Shown in pieces: positions 47,226 to 59,065 of a stretch of 64,000 nucleotides of DNA. The notes under the pieces were generated by a model. The model was not told the DNA's origin and did not search any database. It worked only from the letters and a program-made list of their open reading frames with translations. The first letter of the stretch is position 1. Each line of letters starts with the position of its first letter. The DNA is from Rhizoctonia solani. Lineage: Eukaryota > Basidiomycota > Agaricomycetes > Cantharellales > Ceratobasidiaceae. The position numbers and the translations under genes were made by a program. Where the stretch lies: NCBI RefSeq assembly GCF_016906535.1, contig NC_057382.1:1860001-1924000 (forward strand). Direction: 5' to 3'.

Positions 47226-50200
47226 ATGCCTCGTCTGTATAGTATCAAGTATACCCCGCTTCGAACATGTCTTATTAATCTGCCCATGAGTCTTTACGGA
47301 CCACTTGCCGCAAAGCAGGTTGTGAGCACATTCAGGATTCATCAGAGGGACAACTGAATACATACTATACCTAAACAAGCGCCCCCAACGGCTCGCAGTC
47401 CATATCGCACTTCCTGGATCTTCTGAGGGTGTATATGTAGGATGGACCGGTATGGCATCAGCTTCTTCCCTGTCCAAGTGGCAGCATGGGGCACAGGCTG
47501 CAGCCGAGGCACTCGATACGATCGAGATTGACCCACAGATCGCTCAGAGCTATGGGTTCAAGGACGGAGCAACAGTGAGTCCGCGATTAGGTGATTAAGA
47601 TACGTGTACCGGAACCTCGCCAGGTCGAGATAGGTCTTGTACACAACTTGCCGATGGCTACCAACGTAGAGACCGAACCGTTATCAGCCGACGACTGGGA
47701 GATATTGGTCCGTCTGGTCCTTGAAGTGACATTTCCTCGTCCCTGACATTGTCCTCAATCAGGAAACTCATGCAGATTACGTGGAACAAAATCTGCTAGG
47801 GCAAGTCCGCGCAGTGGCAGTTGGCCAAGAAATTAGTGTCTGGGCGCTAGGCCGTTCAAGAATCCAATTTCGAGTTGGTAAGTTAAATTATCCACGCGGC
47901 TGGGAGGGCATATAAACATCTATGCAGTGTCGATAAAGCCCGAGGGCCAAGCTGTACTCTTGGGACCAGATACCGAAGTGGCTATTGCTCCTAAATTGAG
48001 ACCACCCCCTAAACCCTCGAGCGCGCAAAGCAAGAAACCTTCCCAGAACGAGTCTGCAGATCTCCCGGCCAATCAAGATTCGCCTATCAAAGCTACCGAC
48101 TTGGCACCATTGCCTTTGCGAGTATTCCCCGCCCGGTTACTAGCATCGCCAATCCATACAGGTGGGTATTTTTGGTGTATTGCATCTCTGCGGACCTTGT
48201 TCAGGAGGAAAAATCCAGACTCCGAGTACGAAGTTCACCTGTCCAATGACGACTTTCAACGATTGAATTCCCAAAATGACAAGACGCCATGCACTCATGC
48301 GTGGCTCGTTCGTGCTCGACCTCCTCGCTTAGTAAGGGAATTCGATAAACGCGGGAAGCCAGTGGAGAAATCAGCACCAGCCCCTGTGTTACTAAAGCAA
48401 AACAAGCAAAAGGATCAGCAAGTTGGAGAGAAGAAGCCAGTTCCTGGTGTGCTGGTGCGGGTCAAGGCGAACGAGGAAATTATTGCTGGACATACTGTCG
48501 TGATTGGTTTGGAGAGTAAGGTGGAAGAGTGGGACACTGTCCTGTAGGTTCCGAATTCCGCTTCCAAAGTAGTACATTCTAAATATAATTCCATAGACTT
48601 TCCCCTTCGGACGAACCGGAACAGTCTAGTCGATCGAGTAGCCCAAAGCAAGTAGCACCTCCCGACGTTCATCCCGCCGAGGACGAGAAAAATGAACTTG
48701 CGGGCGTAGACACGATACTTACCGATTGCCACAACTTTTTCGTGCGCACGTTCATGCAGAACGAGGCATTCGGAAGAGCGGGTGGTCCTCACCGTGAGCA
48801 TACAGCGTCACCGATAGATCAAGTGGTTAATTGGTTAATATTCTAGTGCCTGGATTATTACTTCACGGCGCCCCCGGTTCCGGGAGGACATCTGTAGCTC
48901 GAGCAGTTACCAAGAAACTCGAATCTGATCCGAGCATACATGCATGTAATTTGGCTTTTCTTTTCTTTTCTTTTCTTTTCTTTTCAACATTGGCTAGTTG
49001 GCTGATGGATTACTCTACAGGTATTGTCTATGTTGACTTGGCGCAAATGGCAGACCAGCATACGTCTCTCCTACGAGACAAATTTAAAATATGGCGGGCA
49101 GTTGCGGCGTGGAGACAGCCCTCGGTGCTTGTACTCGACAACCTGGACAAGGTGGTATCAGCCGAGGTGGAGGTGTGTTTCTTATGCCCAATCCCCGAGC
49201 GAACCGGCTAATATGAATGCTAGCACGCTGATTCGTCTCGAGCACGACACCTTGCAGAGCAATTTTTAGACGTTTTCGCTGAATCACCGGCTCCGGGAGT
49301 AGCCTTGCTCGCGACTTGCCAAGGTCCAGCTGCGCTACATCCACTCTTAACAACCTCGCACGTGTTTTCGCACAAAGTCCAGTTGCGTGCGCCGGACAAG
49401 GCCGCGAGAAGAGATGTGAGTCTTTCTATTATACGACGAACATTTCAGGCAAATGACTTGGGTAGATCATTTCTCGTATCGTGAACAGACGACTCGCCAC
49501 TTCGGATCTTTCCTCTGATCCTGCGAAACCGCTCAATTTTGTGGCACTCGCCACGGATACCGAAGGATACTCGGCCACAGATTTGCAAGATTTGGTGGGT
49601 CGAGCTGTTCATGCTGCTGCCGTAAGAACTGCAGCCGACAACGCGAGTGGCGCTGTAAGTCAATTGTATCCCTGCCGTTGCCCCACCTACAATATATTTA
49701 ACCTACTTTTTCTTCCACCCACTCCAGCCTGTGCTTCTCCCGTCCGACTTTGCCAAGGCACAAGAAGATTTTGTCCCGCTTACATTGCGCGGAGTAAAAC
49801 TTCATAAATCAGAAGTGTCGTGGTCTGATATTGGCGGTAAGCCCGTGTTGCACTGAATTACACTCATCGATAAGTGATTGGCCTGTGAATGCGGATAGGA
49901 TTACACGAGACTCGGCGTGTGCTCCGAGAAACACTCGAGTGGCCGACTAAATACGGTGCAATCTTTGCCAAGTGTCCGTTGAGACTTCGGTCCGGGTGAG
50001 TTTATTCTAGATGCTGTCTCGTTTCGATATCTGACGATTGTGGGTAGGTTGTTGCTGTACGGGTACCCTGGATGTGGAAAGACGCTCCTCGCGTCGGCTG
50101 TAGCCAAGGAATGCGGATTGAATTTTATTAGCGTCAAGGGCCCTGAATTATTGAACAAGTACATTGGACAGAGTGAACAGTCGGTAAGGAAATCGAAACC

Positions 50201-51061
50201 CCCATGTGAGTTGTATGATACCAAATGGATCAGGTTCGAGATATATTCGACCGTGCGAGCGCAGCCAAGCCTTGCGTGCTCTTCCTGGACGAGTTTGATT
50301 CAATCGCTCCAAAGAGGCGAGTCTATCCGGTTCTTCACCGCCACCACACCTAATCTAGCCTTGGGCTGCTACAGAGGACATGACAGCACAGGTGTCACAG
50401 ACCGGGTGGTAAACCAGATGCTGACACAAATGGACGGCGCAGAGGGTTTGGATGGGGTATATGTATTAGCGGCCACAAGGTTCGTCCATTTGAATTCATT
50501 TATTTATTTTGGGCAAGAGTAAAAAGGTTTCGCCCGGGCTATCAGTCGTCCAGATTTGATTGACCCTGCGTTGTTGCGGCCTGGACGGTTGGACAAGTCG
50601 TTGTTGTGTCATATGCCGACTGTGGACGAGAGACAAGAGGTAGGTGTATGCGCCCAGGACCCCATTGCGCTGTGCTTGTTGAAACGTGAATCCAGATCTT
50701 GGAAGCCGTGTCCAGGAAAATTGCGTTGGCTCCTGGTTTGGATTTGAAAGAGGTTGCGCGCCGGACCGAAGGGTTTTCGGGAGCCGACTTGCAAGCGCTG
50801 GTATACAATGCACAGCTTGAAGTGGTGCATGAAGAGCTGGCTGCCAAGACCCAGGAACTGACGGAAAGTCTATCAAGCGAGCGAAATGAGGACAGGGTCA
50901 AGGTGGAAGTTGTGGGCGGGGCAGTCATGACGCGTGCGGAAACTGCAGCCCTGGAACGACGAGTGAGTGAGAGTCATTTGGGCAAGCGCGAGTCAGATAT
51001 CTTATTGATGAGGTCAGGTGGCGACGATGATCGCTACGCGTGCCCCCAAATCAGCGCGTAA
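47226..51061 (+). CDS. PEX1: Peroxisomal AAA ATPase Pex1
   Basis: Pex1 with Pex6 extracts ubiquitylated Pex5 from the peroxisomal membrane. The gene is spliced from many exons, starting at the ATG at 47226 ([20 protein letters not shown]). The N-terminal double-psi-barrel type domain ([34 protein letters not shown]) is followed by two AAA domains. In D1 the Walker A site reads GAPGSGRTS, with Arg (AGG at 48885-48887) in place of the catalytic Lys, and Walker B is LVLDNLD without the catalytic Glu. D2 is intact: [32 protein letters not shown] and a full ARRPGR-type arginine region (LLRPGRLDK). This is the usual degenerate-D1/active-D2 layout of the family. An intron at about 48950-49020 contains a pentamer repeat. 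Confidence 0.92.
48956..48985. repeat. (TTTTC)6 microsatellite in PEX1 intron
   Basis: Six perfect TTTTC units lie in the intron after the first part of the D1 domain, forming an unusually long polypyrimidine stretch before the 3' splice site. Confidence 0.85.
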
Positions 51062-51680
51062 AAAGGTCGGAGTAAGCGGCGAGAAAGTTAGGGTAGGTTA
51101 GAGTGCATGGGAACGGACCACCACGCGTTTTTTTGATGGAAATAAATTTCTCAGCATCAGATCACCCTGGGTCATTTGGAACGTTCGTTGGAGAACCACC
51201 GTCCCTCGGTGTCGCCGGAAGAACGATGGCGACTGCAGATGATGTAAGTTTATTGGGCACTGCCCAGGTCCCCCGTTGGATTTGTACTGACTGAGCGTGT
51301 GGTTGGCGGGGACCAGATACGACGCGTTCCAATCGGATCGGACCGGGGAACACAAGGTACCTCCTGGCTTGAGCGGTGTAGGGGAACGGGCGACGTTGGG
51401 ATAGGGATAAAAGTGCGGATAGGAGAAGATGGCAATTTAGGAGAGGGGCACGTGACGTGTATTTGGACATGATGATAATTGTATGGGCGGGACCAAGAGC
51501 AGACTCTATCTTGACCACATCTGGCACGTGGAAACAACGCCGCAAGAGAGACCATTGTCGCATAGTAGTGGCTTGTAACTGGCGGCTGAGTTGGGTATAT
51601 CTGGGCCCTATTCCCTGGCTTGTTTGTATAAGACTTGAGGTGAATCGTGGTATTTTGGCTTGTTTCTTTCTGCTCGCACC
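51062..51680. promoter_or_regulatory. Intergenic and promoter region of SPA2
   Basis: 620 bp between the PEX1 stop and the SPA2 ATG. Two CACGTG E-boxes lie at 51449-51454 (context CACGTGACGTG) and 51525-51530, roughly 230 and 155 bp upstream of SPA2. Long minus-strand open frames across this region have low-complexity composition and I reject them. Confidence 0.45.
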
Positions 51681-54483
51681 ATGGCCACTGCCCGCCGCGC
51701 ACCGTCGCCCTCTGCGTCGACGACATACTCTGGCTTCAGCGGCTACCGCGACTCTCAGCGCCAACCCGCCAATGGCATGCGACCCACTCCCCCGCTGCCT
51801 GGTGCAGCCGACTCGCGGGCGATTGCCAAGACACATTTTGAGGAGCTGAAGAAGTCCCTCCAGGATCACATGTTGCGAGGCAAGTGCCTGGATTGATTTA
51901 TCCATTTTATGTTATTTTTCCAAAGGCTGATGGATGCACAGAGCCCCAGAACTCGCGGGCCAACGCACGAGAGAAGCTGACGCGGCTGACCCGACAGCAG
52001 TTCCAGGAGCTGTCGACAGATGTATACGACGAGCTGATGCGCAGAAACGAAAACGAAAAAGGCGGCGCGGAAACACCTTTTCTGCCTGTTCGGGATGACT
52101 TCCACCCAAAGCGGAACCAGGCACGCCAGAAACTGGCCACTCTCCCCGCCATCCGCTTCAAAGACCTCTCTTCCGACGTCTTTTACGAACTCGGTCGGCG
52201 CTATCCCGAGTTCAAGGAGCCCGAACAGCTGCCTGAAGTCCCCGACACCCCTGCATCCGAGTATGACCCTCCCACACCGGAGCTAGTTGGCGGCCGAGGG
52301 CCCAACAGGCAGAGCTCACGCGACCAGGGATTTTCCACCGGAGCAGGCAGTGGTTCCGATAGGCGGAGGCCCTCCCAGGATGATTTCGGTGTCCGTCGCC
52401 GTCCCTCTCAAGACGAAACCCGCAGGCGCCCCTCTGCAGACCAGATCCCGTACCGCAGACCGTCCCAGGACAGCCAGCTCGGACGACGCCCGTCTCAGGA
52501 CAAGCCCTCGGGCATGGCCTCTTCCTCCTACGTCACCCCAACCAAAAGCACCATCGCCGAGGAGGACATAGAGGTTCCGTACGGTCGCGACGAAGGCACC
52601 GACGACGAAGAATACGACGACGACGAGGGCACAAAGCGACCCCTAAGCGAAGACGACAGAAACGGCCACTCCAAAAAGCCATCCCAAGGAGGCCTCAATG
52701 CGCTCGGCTTCAACCTGCTTTCAGCACCAATGAGCCCAACGAGCGATGATGGGGCCCCGGTCAACGGCCTCAATGGACGAACGAATTCGGACTATTACGA
52801 GAAAATGTCGTTTGGGCGTGCGAGTGTGACGTCTAGCCAGGGAGCTGGGGCAGCTGGGGAACTAAAGCGTGGTGAAATCGAGGACCTCCGACGCGACTAC
52901 GAATTCAAGATTGCGACCATGCAGAGCAAGTTGGCTTCCTACGAAGACAAGGGTCGTTCCGATGCTGAGCGCATTAGGTCTTTGGAAGGCGAGCTGCGAG
53001 ACTCTCGTCGTGTGGCCTCGGAACGCGAGGCCGAGGCTAGGAAGCTACGGGAGCGTTGCGACCAATTGGAGGAAGATCTTCAAGACGCGCAGGATGGCCA
53101 AGGAAACACTGGCAGTTCGGTGCGTTTTGATTGCCTCCAAATTGATTGATCGACTGATGAGTAGTACATACAGGGCGGAGAAGTAACAGAGCAGCTCCGT
53201 CGTGAAATGCAAGCTCTGCTCGACGACTTGCGCGCAATGGCCGCCAGTCGTGAGGACTTGGCTGCGGAACGAAACGCCGACAGCCAAACAATACGTGAGT
53301 TGTCTTCCCAGGTTCAGGAGTACAAGCGCAAGTACGAGGCTGCCAAGACTGAACTCCGAGGTCTCAAGGGTACGTGTGTTGTCATGGATATCTGGTCAAC
53401 ACTAACCCTGCATCCTGTGTAGCCACATCTCAGCTCTATGTTCAACAGCCAGTTGATCTCAATAAGCAGGACCAATTGCCTATTTCTGAACGAGGCGCTA
53501 TTGTCGATGTGCACATTACCCAATTCCAGAGTGCGATTGATACCATGCTTATGGCTGGCCGGTGAGTAGAATTTGGCACGTGAAATCCACAGGTAGCTAA
53601 TGAGTCTCTAGGTCCAACACTCCTTCGACAACCCTAACAGCTATGAAGGCCGTCGTCACCTCGGTTAGTGCGATAGCAGATGACGTCGAGTCATACGTGC
53701 GCCACCAACGAGTCCCAAGTGAACACGAGAATGCAACCCAGCTCGTCGAACGCCTACACGCAACGCTCGGCAACCTCGTCGCTGCCGCACGCACACATGC
53801 CATGAGCTTCGGGACATCACCCGTAAGCCTGCTCGACGCCGCTGCGAGCCATGTTTCAACTACCGTCACTGCGCTCGTGCGTGAGGTTCTAGTCAGACGA
53901 GACGATGGAAAGAGGAGCAGCACGACCAACAATTGGACGCATTTGGAGAACGAGCTGAAGCGTCCCTTGTCGGATCGCTCGAGCTCGGTTGGGAGCCCGC
54001 ATAACCCTGCTATTTTCGATACCCCGTTGCAGACGGCTTCGACGAATGGGGGGGCGAGTGACGCCGAGGGCGGGGACGATGCGTGGGAGGAGCTCAAGGT
54101 GCGTTTGACTACTTGTGCTAGCTGTTGTCCAAGCACTAACAAAAAATCTATTCTAGCCATATCTCGAAGCTCAGTCCGAATCCATCGCATTCTCAATCCA
54201 AGCTCTTCTCTCTGCAATCCGAAATGGTGCCCAAGGTCCAGAAATCAACGAAAACCTCGCGCAAATCATCTCCATCGTCTCGAGCATCATCGCCGTAAGC
54301 AAAGAAAGCCTCCCGCGCGCTTCGGTCCGACAGGGCACCGAAATCGTCTCTCAACTCTCCGAACAATGCGACCGACTGAGCGAACTCCAGGGTCGGGTCG
54401 AGCTCACCAAACAGGACCGTCAAGCGATGGCCGCGAACGCGTTTGGAGTTGCGAAAGCGATGAAGGAGCTCATGAAGCTATAG
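51681..54483 (+). CDS. SPA2: Polarity scaffold Spa2 (polarisome)
   Basis: Spa2 organises the polarisome at growing hyphal tips, binding formin and actin regulators. It starts at the ATG at 51681 (MATARRAPSPSASTTY). Two Spa2-homology (GIT) repeats follow: ANAREKLTRLTRQQFQELST and NQARQKLATLPAIRFKDLSS, each ending in the DxxYELxRR pattern. A middle region has five RRPSQD-like repeats and an acidic patch, then a long coiled coil (DLRRDYEFKIATMQSKLASY, ARKLRERCDQLEEDLQDAQD). The C-terminal block ALLSAIRNGAQGPEINENLA is a conserved Spa2 feature and lies in a last exon found by splicing near 54154. A long minus-strand open frame (53597-54217) is a shadow. Confidence 0.92.
52361..52503 (+). repeat. 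In-frame RRPSQD repeat in SPA2
   Basis: Five imperfect units encode RRRPSQDD, RRRPSQDE, RRRPSADQ, YRRPSQDS and GRRPSQDK. The R-R-x-S core fits basophilic kinase sites such as those of PKA, so this stretch may be a phosphorylation platform. Confidence 0.8.
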
Positions 54484-55820
54484 TTCCTTTTTTTTTTTTC
54501 CTCTATTTTTTTGTTTTACTCTTGTTCTTTGTCTGTATTTTTCTTTCTTATGTTTTCGCTATACTCTCCCTCTGGCTCTGGAATGTCTCTATTCATTTTT
54601 TTCTTCTCACTTTCTTTTCTTTTCGAATTGGAGGGGATGTGGGTGTGATACTTGTATACCGTTGCTGGGAGGAAAAGCTTAATGTAATCGCTTCTGCCCT
54701 GGAGGCTTTTTGCAGTTTAATCAAAAAGTCGTTTGTTTTGTTATCTTATGAGAATAGCCCGCGATGTTAACCTCACGCCATGAGGGGACTATAGCTGAAA
54801 CTTTTTGAGTGATTTGAAAAGTGGCGCGGAAGAAAGATCTCAGCATGGATTTCCACAGGCAAAAGGGAGTCCCCTGTCGGGGGTGACTCGTCGAACGTGA
54901 TGGTCCTGTGATCTCTGATCCCGATGCAGGCTAAATTCAATTGAGAGGGGAGAGTATTCTGATTTATCTCCGAGGAGCCGACTAACAGAGGCTGCCATAA
55001 TTCTCTGCAACTGATAATAATATCTACTGGAAATTGCGTGGTGTAAATTATGGGTCGAAAAGTGCATCAAATGGGCACTTGTTATGTGTTTTGCCGAGCT
55101 TGGTTGTACGTGTACACCGTTGGTTATCCACCTTCACGCATATATGAGGGAGGTACATGCACAGTACACTACATGGTACTGGGTTTGGTTCTAAACGTGC
55201 GGCCCGGATGTCATGTATGTATATGGCACGAAGATCGACCATAACCCCAAACAACCTGCTTTCCGATACGCATATGCGGTGCAAAATATACCAAGCATCA
55301 CCAAGCCTCTTGTTGTATTCCCACAAACATATGGAGTCTCCTGCTTCTTAGCTAGGCACCCCGCACGCTCGGGTAGCCAGTGGGTCTTTTTCGTCATACA
55401 AGTGGCTCATGTCAAGCGGATGGACATGCGCCATGGCGCCAGGACAGGGTAGAAACATGGCCGAGTGAAACTAGGCATTTGACGGAACCCACACGGAATA
55501 TATATAAGACGCAAAAGGATTAAGTGGTAGATGGAATGTTCTCATAATGTTAACCCTTTGCAATTGGTGCTTAATGCTCATATATTCAGCTCGGTGATTT
55601 ATCTCTACAGAATCCAGGCCTAAAGTCCAATAAACCTGGGCATTCTATCTGTCAACTGCCCCCTTCTCAATTCACTCGCTGTTCGGTCCTGGTGGGCACA
55701 GATTTTAAATGGTAATAGAATGCAATTTCAACGATCCGCCACTGTCTCTTGAGCATGAAACTACGCTGCCCATATATATAAACTGATCATGGGCCATTTT
55801 CCGCAGCAACTCTGAACTTC
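54484..55820. other. Intergenic, SPA2 3' flank to Zn2Cys6 gene
   Basis: About 1.3 kb. It begins with a T-rich, pyrimidine-rich 3' region (54485-54620). Short frames on both strands between 54840 and 55452 lack recognisable content. I see no supported gene or RNA. Confidence 0.4.
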
Positions 55821-58166
55821 ATGGCAGCAACACTACCAAAAGCAACTCCTGTGCTTGATAGATTCAGTGCGTGTCTTGTATGCCGGAAGCGCAAGCTGGT
55901 GAGCGAATGTTGCTATATTTAGTACAAGCTGATGAGTTCATTCAGTTATCAGCGATGCGACGGGGGTCAGCCTGAGTGTAAAAGATGTCGTGCGAGTGGT
56001 TATGCTTGTCAGTACCAGAACCCATTGTATAGAAGTAGGACGAGGGTGCTTCAAGTAGATATGGTTCGCATGGTTAATACTGGATGACTTACTCACACTC
56101 CACGTTAATAGGATCGAATCAAGGAAATTGAATCCAAGATCAGAGAAATTGAACTACGACGAGAACGATCAGTTATGTCGTCCCAACGTCCAAGCCCCTG
56201 TACTTCCAACGAATCACCCAACGCCGACATATCAACACTGGAGTCGGGCTCCCAGTCCCCCTCTCCGCCCTCTGCTCCTGATAGGTTTCCGCACACGGCC
56301 TCGAAATCTCCATCACAGCCAATGTTAAATACGCCCTGGTTCGACTCGGGCGTGCTGTCGTACAAGGGGAGTTTGAACTTGAATTTGCCTGTGGAAGTGT
56401 CCAACATCTTGTGCGTCATGTTTTGTTTGAAATCACCATCACGCCTAACTCAAACATGGGCTAGCTTGAATATGTTCATGCAACGAAGGTCGATTAGTGG
56501 ATTCGAGCTCCATATAGACAGAGTAATTAGGAGCTTTCAGCCCAGGCGGTCTGATGCCCCAGTGCCCGCTCTATTATATACAATATTACTGCTTGTGAGC
56601 ACGTTCTCCCTCTTAGTATAATTAGAACTTGCTAATAGACCATTTGGAGGGGTGTCATTTTATCCCGGATCCCGAGTTGAAGTTCTGGGAGAGCGTGCTC
56701 TTTGAGCGCGCAAAACTAGAGATCGATGCAAACATTACACGAGCTCATGCAAATGACAGCAAGGAATATAATCCTTTACATCATTTACAGTGAGTATCGT
56801 TAATATTGTGACCGATCTACCGCTCAAATCAAGTCTTTGTTTTGGTAGGGCGATGGTCATGCTCGGACAGTGGTTTTACCTAAAAAACCGGTTACTCGAG
56901 GGCCATGTATTTATTGTTCGTGCCACTCGGTTCGCGGCCGCACTGGGTCTACATGAACTGGATTCTTGTATTTATGGCCACTATGTAGCCCGAGTTATGG
57001 GTTCATCTAAGAGGAAGATGGGACGATGGAGTCCACGGGACTCGGTGGAGCTTGGCGAAGCCATCAATCTATGGTGGTAAGTTCAGTCTTGTGGGCCGTT
57101 GGTAGTTTATAATTGAGCCTACTAGGGCCTGTTTTGAACGAGATTATGGGGGAAGCCTCATAAATGGACTACCTCCGTCTATATCACTAAAAGATATTAA
57201 AACGGGTTGGCCTGTTGCACTCGCCGATTTTGAAGCTGTGGACGTAGGTACTCGTATGTATAGTCAAGGAGCGATGTTTTAATATCGGAGAGGCAGTCTG
57301 GATTATTCAACACTAACTATTCAGTCGCGTCTTTACTAGATATAAGGTACTATCACGCCATTGGTGACGTCTCTCAAGATAGCTCGAATTGCATTCTGGC
57401 CAAGTGCGTCACATTAGTCCATTGCGCTGGTATGCTGGACACTGAGCGGATCTCAGGTAGGTAATGTTACCTAATTCGCCATGAGCTTGCATTTAGTCGC
57501 CCATCAGGATCAGAGGTGACAGACGAATGGTGGGCACGATTCGAAGAGTGTGATCGCGCAATCGATATTTTCACAACATCGGTCCAAAGGGCATATGTTA
57601 ATCGTGATATCCAGGAGGTCGCGATCATTGCATTGAGTCACAGTGAGGACAGCTCCATTTATGAGCGCTTACTTTCCTAACCGCATACAGCCGCAGTTGA
57701 TTCCGCCACCATTCAGCTCCATGGTCCTTTAGCTGATTATAAGTTACAAATAGGCGCTCAAGGTGATCCTCGAGGCATCCGGCCAGACAACTCCTTGGGA
57801 GGGTACAGTTACACCCGATGCATCGAAGCATGTCGAAGCATAGCGCTGATAACCGCATACATTGAGAACATCGACATTAACCATATGCAGATGTTTTTCG
57901 GCGTCTCATTGTCGTGTGCTGCACAGGTTTTAGCCAAACAAATCCCTAGATTACGCGAAAGCGGCCACACGGCACAGGCACAGGAGATGGAGCGACAGAT
58001 CTCCATAATAGCCAAAAGTATGGAAAAGTTATTTGCTATCTATCCTGTACTCGGTGAGCAGCTTGATGTCCGAACACTTGTGAGTATTCTCTTAACGATA
58101 TCGAAAAGCTCTCCAAGCGGGAAACCTCTCATCTGTTATGTCGACATTATGTGCTCATGCAGCTAG
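55821..58166 (+). CDS. Zn2Cys6 fungal transcription factor, tandem copy 1
   Basis: It starts at the ATG at 55821 (MAATLPKATPVLDRFSA). The zinc cluster is split by an intron after KRKL and reads C-LV-C-RKRKLR-C-DGGQPE-C-KR-C-RASGYA-C, a perfect CX2CX6CX6CX2CX6C. It is followed by a short linker and a dimerisation-type helix (IKEIESKIREIELRRERS). The rest resembles the fungal-specific transcription factor middle domain, with RLLEGHVFIVRATRFAAALG and HELDSCIYG. It is a likely nuclear regulator. The 3' end is uncertain: the frame runs to a TAG at 58164-58166, while the paralogue splices differently after the equivalent YPVLG. The tandem copy lies about 0.9 kb downstream. Confidence 0.82.
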
Positions 58167-59065
58167 CAGTGAAATAATTACTGTTGACACATAAGGTTTG
58201 AATGATGTGAAAACTAGTAATATTTAACTAGGGTTTACGGTACCATATCCATATCTATGTGTCTCTAATTTAAGACTGTTTATACATTAGCTAGAACTGA
58301 TTGTATAATATAAAATCTAATTAAGAATAACTCGCTCCAAGACCCCAGGTGGCTTTCAAAGCTCGGCACTGGACCCGTAGTATTATTGGTTTAATCGCAA
58401 TAGCTGCCAGTATCAGCGAAGAGCCGACTCCATCCAGTAAATAAACGAAATCAGGACTCGATTTGGAAGGGTATACCTCAGAGGATCCTCCAGCACCAAA
58501 GTTTTTATTGCGAGGACCCGATCGCTTCAGACATGATTTCATTCCCTTAGCACTAGGTTTCACTGTATCCATTGGTCAGAGAACGCATGCTTAATGTAGT
58601 GGAAATAACGGGGGGATATCAACCCAGAAAGTCTTATAGAATGTAATAACAATTGTTTGGTAGACATGTCATGTCGCTTAATCAATTTCAATCTTTGCGG
58701 AATCAACGCCATAAAAGCTCTTGTGTAGTGAGTCACAATAAAGAATTTCTGATAAGGTAGCATTTCTGTATATGGGTTGTCTGTAGTTATCACCAATTGT
58801 GAGTTTGGGGGCTGAATTTCCAATTGATTTGGCTGCTTGTATATAAGCTCATTGATGTTGGCTTTCGCATTTCTAGTATCTATACCTACTACCGTAGCAA
58901 CCCTTCTGTTTCCCGAACTCTGACCGCAAGAATAGAGATTGGATATACAGCAATAACACTAGACCCCAAGGCTGCCAACCGATTCGTCCTCCTCAGTGGC
59001 TTTCCCACCTAAGAACTTCAACTTATATCTGATAGCTCAAAAACTATCTTCCCCTTCTTCTTGGT
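58167..59065. other. Intergenic, between tandem Zn2Cys6 genes
   Basis: 900 bp. A minus-strand open frame spans roughly 58560-58970 with plausible-looking codons, listed separately. The promoter of the second regulator occupies the right end. Confidence 0.35.
58560..58970 (-). other. Unrecognised minus-strand open frame, possible remnant
   Basis: About 137 codons stay open, including NINELIYKQPNQLEIQPPNS and SQLVITTDNPYTEMLPYQKF, which look like real protein rather than a shadow because no gene overlaps here. I see no suitable ATG at the 5' end. A second frame (58321-58572, MDTVKPSAKGMKSC) follows in a shifted phase, so a broken gene is possible. No family is recognised. Confidence 0.25.

Noticed and set aside
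51162..51905. Long minus-strand frame across the SPA2 promoter and first exon
   Set aside because: Low-complexity composition, and its right part is antisense to a clear SPA2 exon.
53597..54217. Long minus-strand frame inside SPA2
   Set aside because: It is the antisense of conserved SPA2 coding sequence; GC-rich coding DNA often leaves such open shadows.
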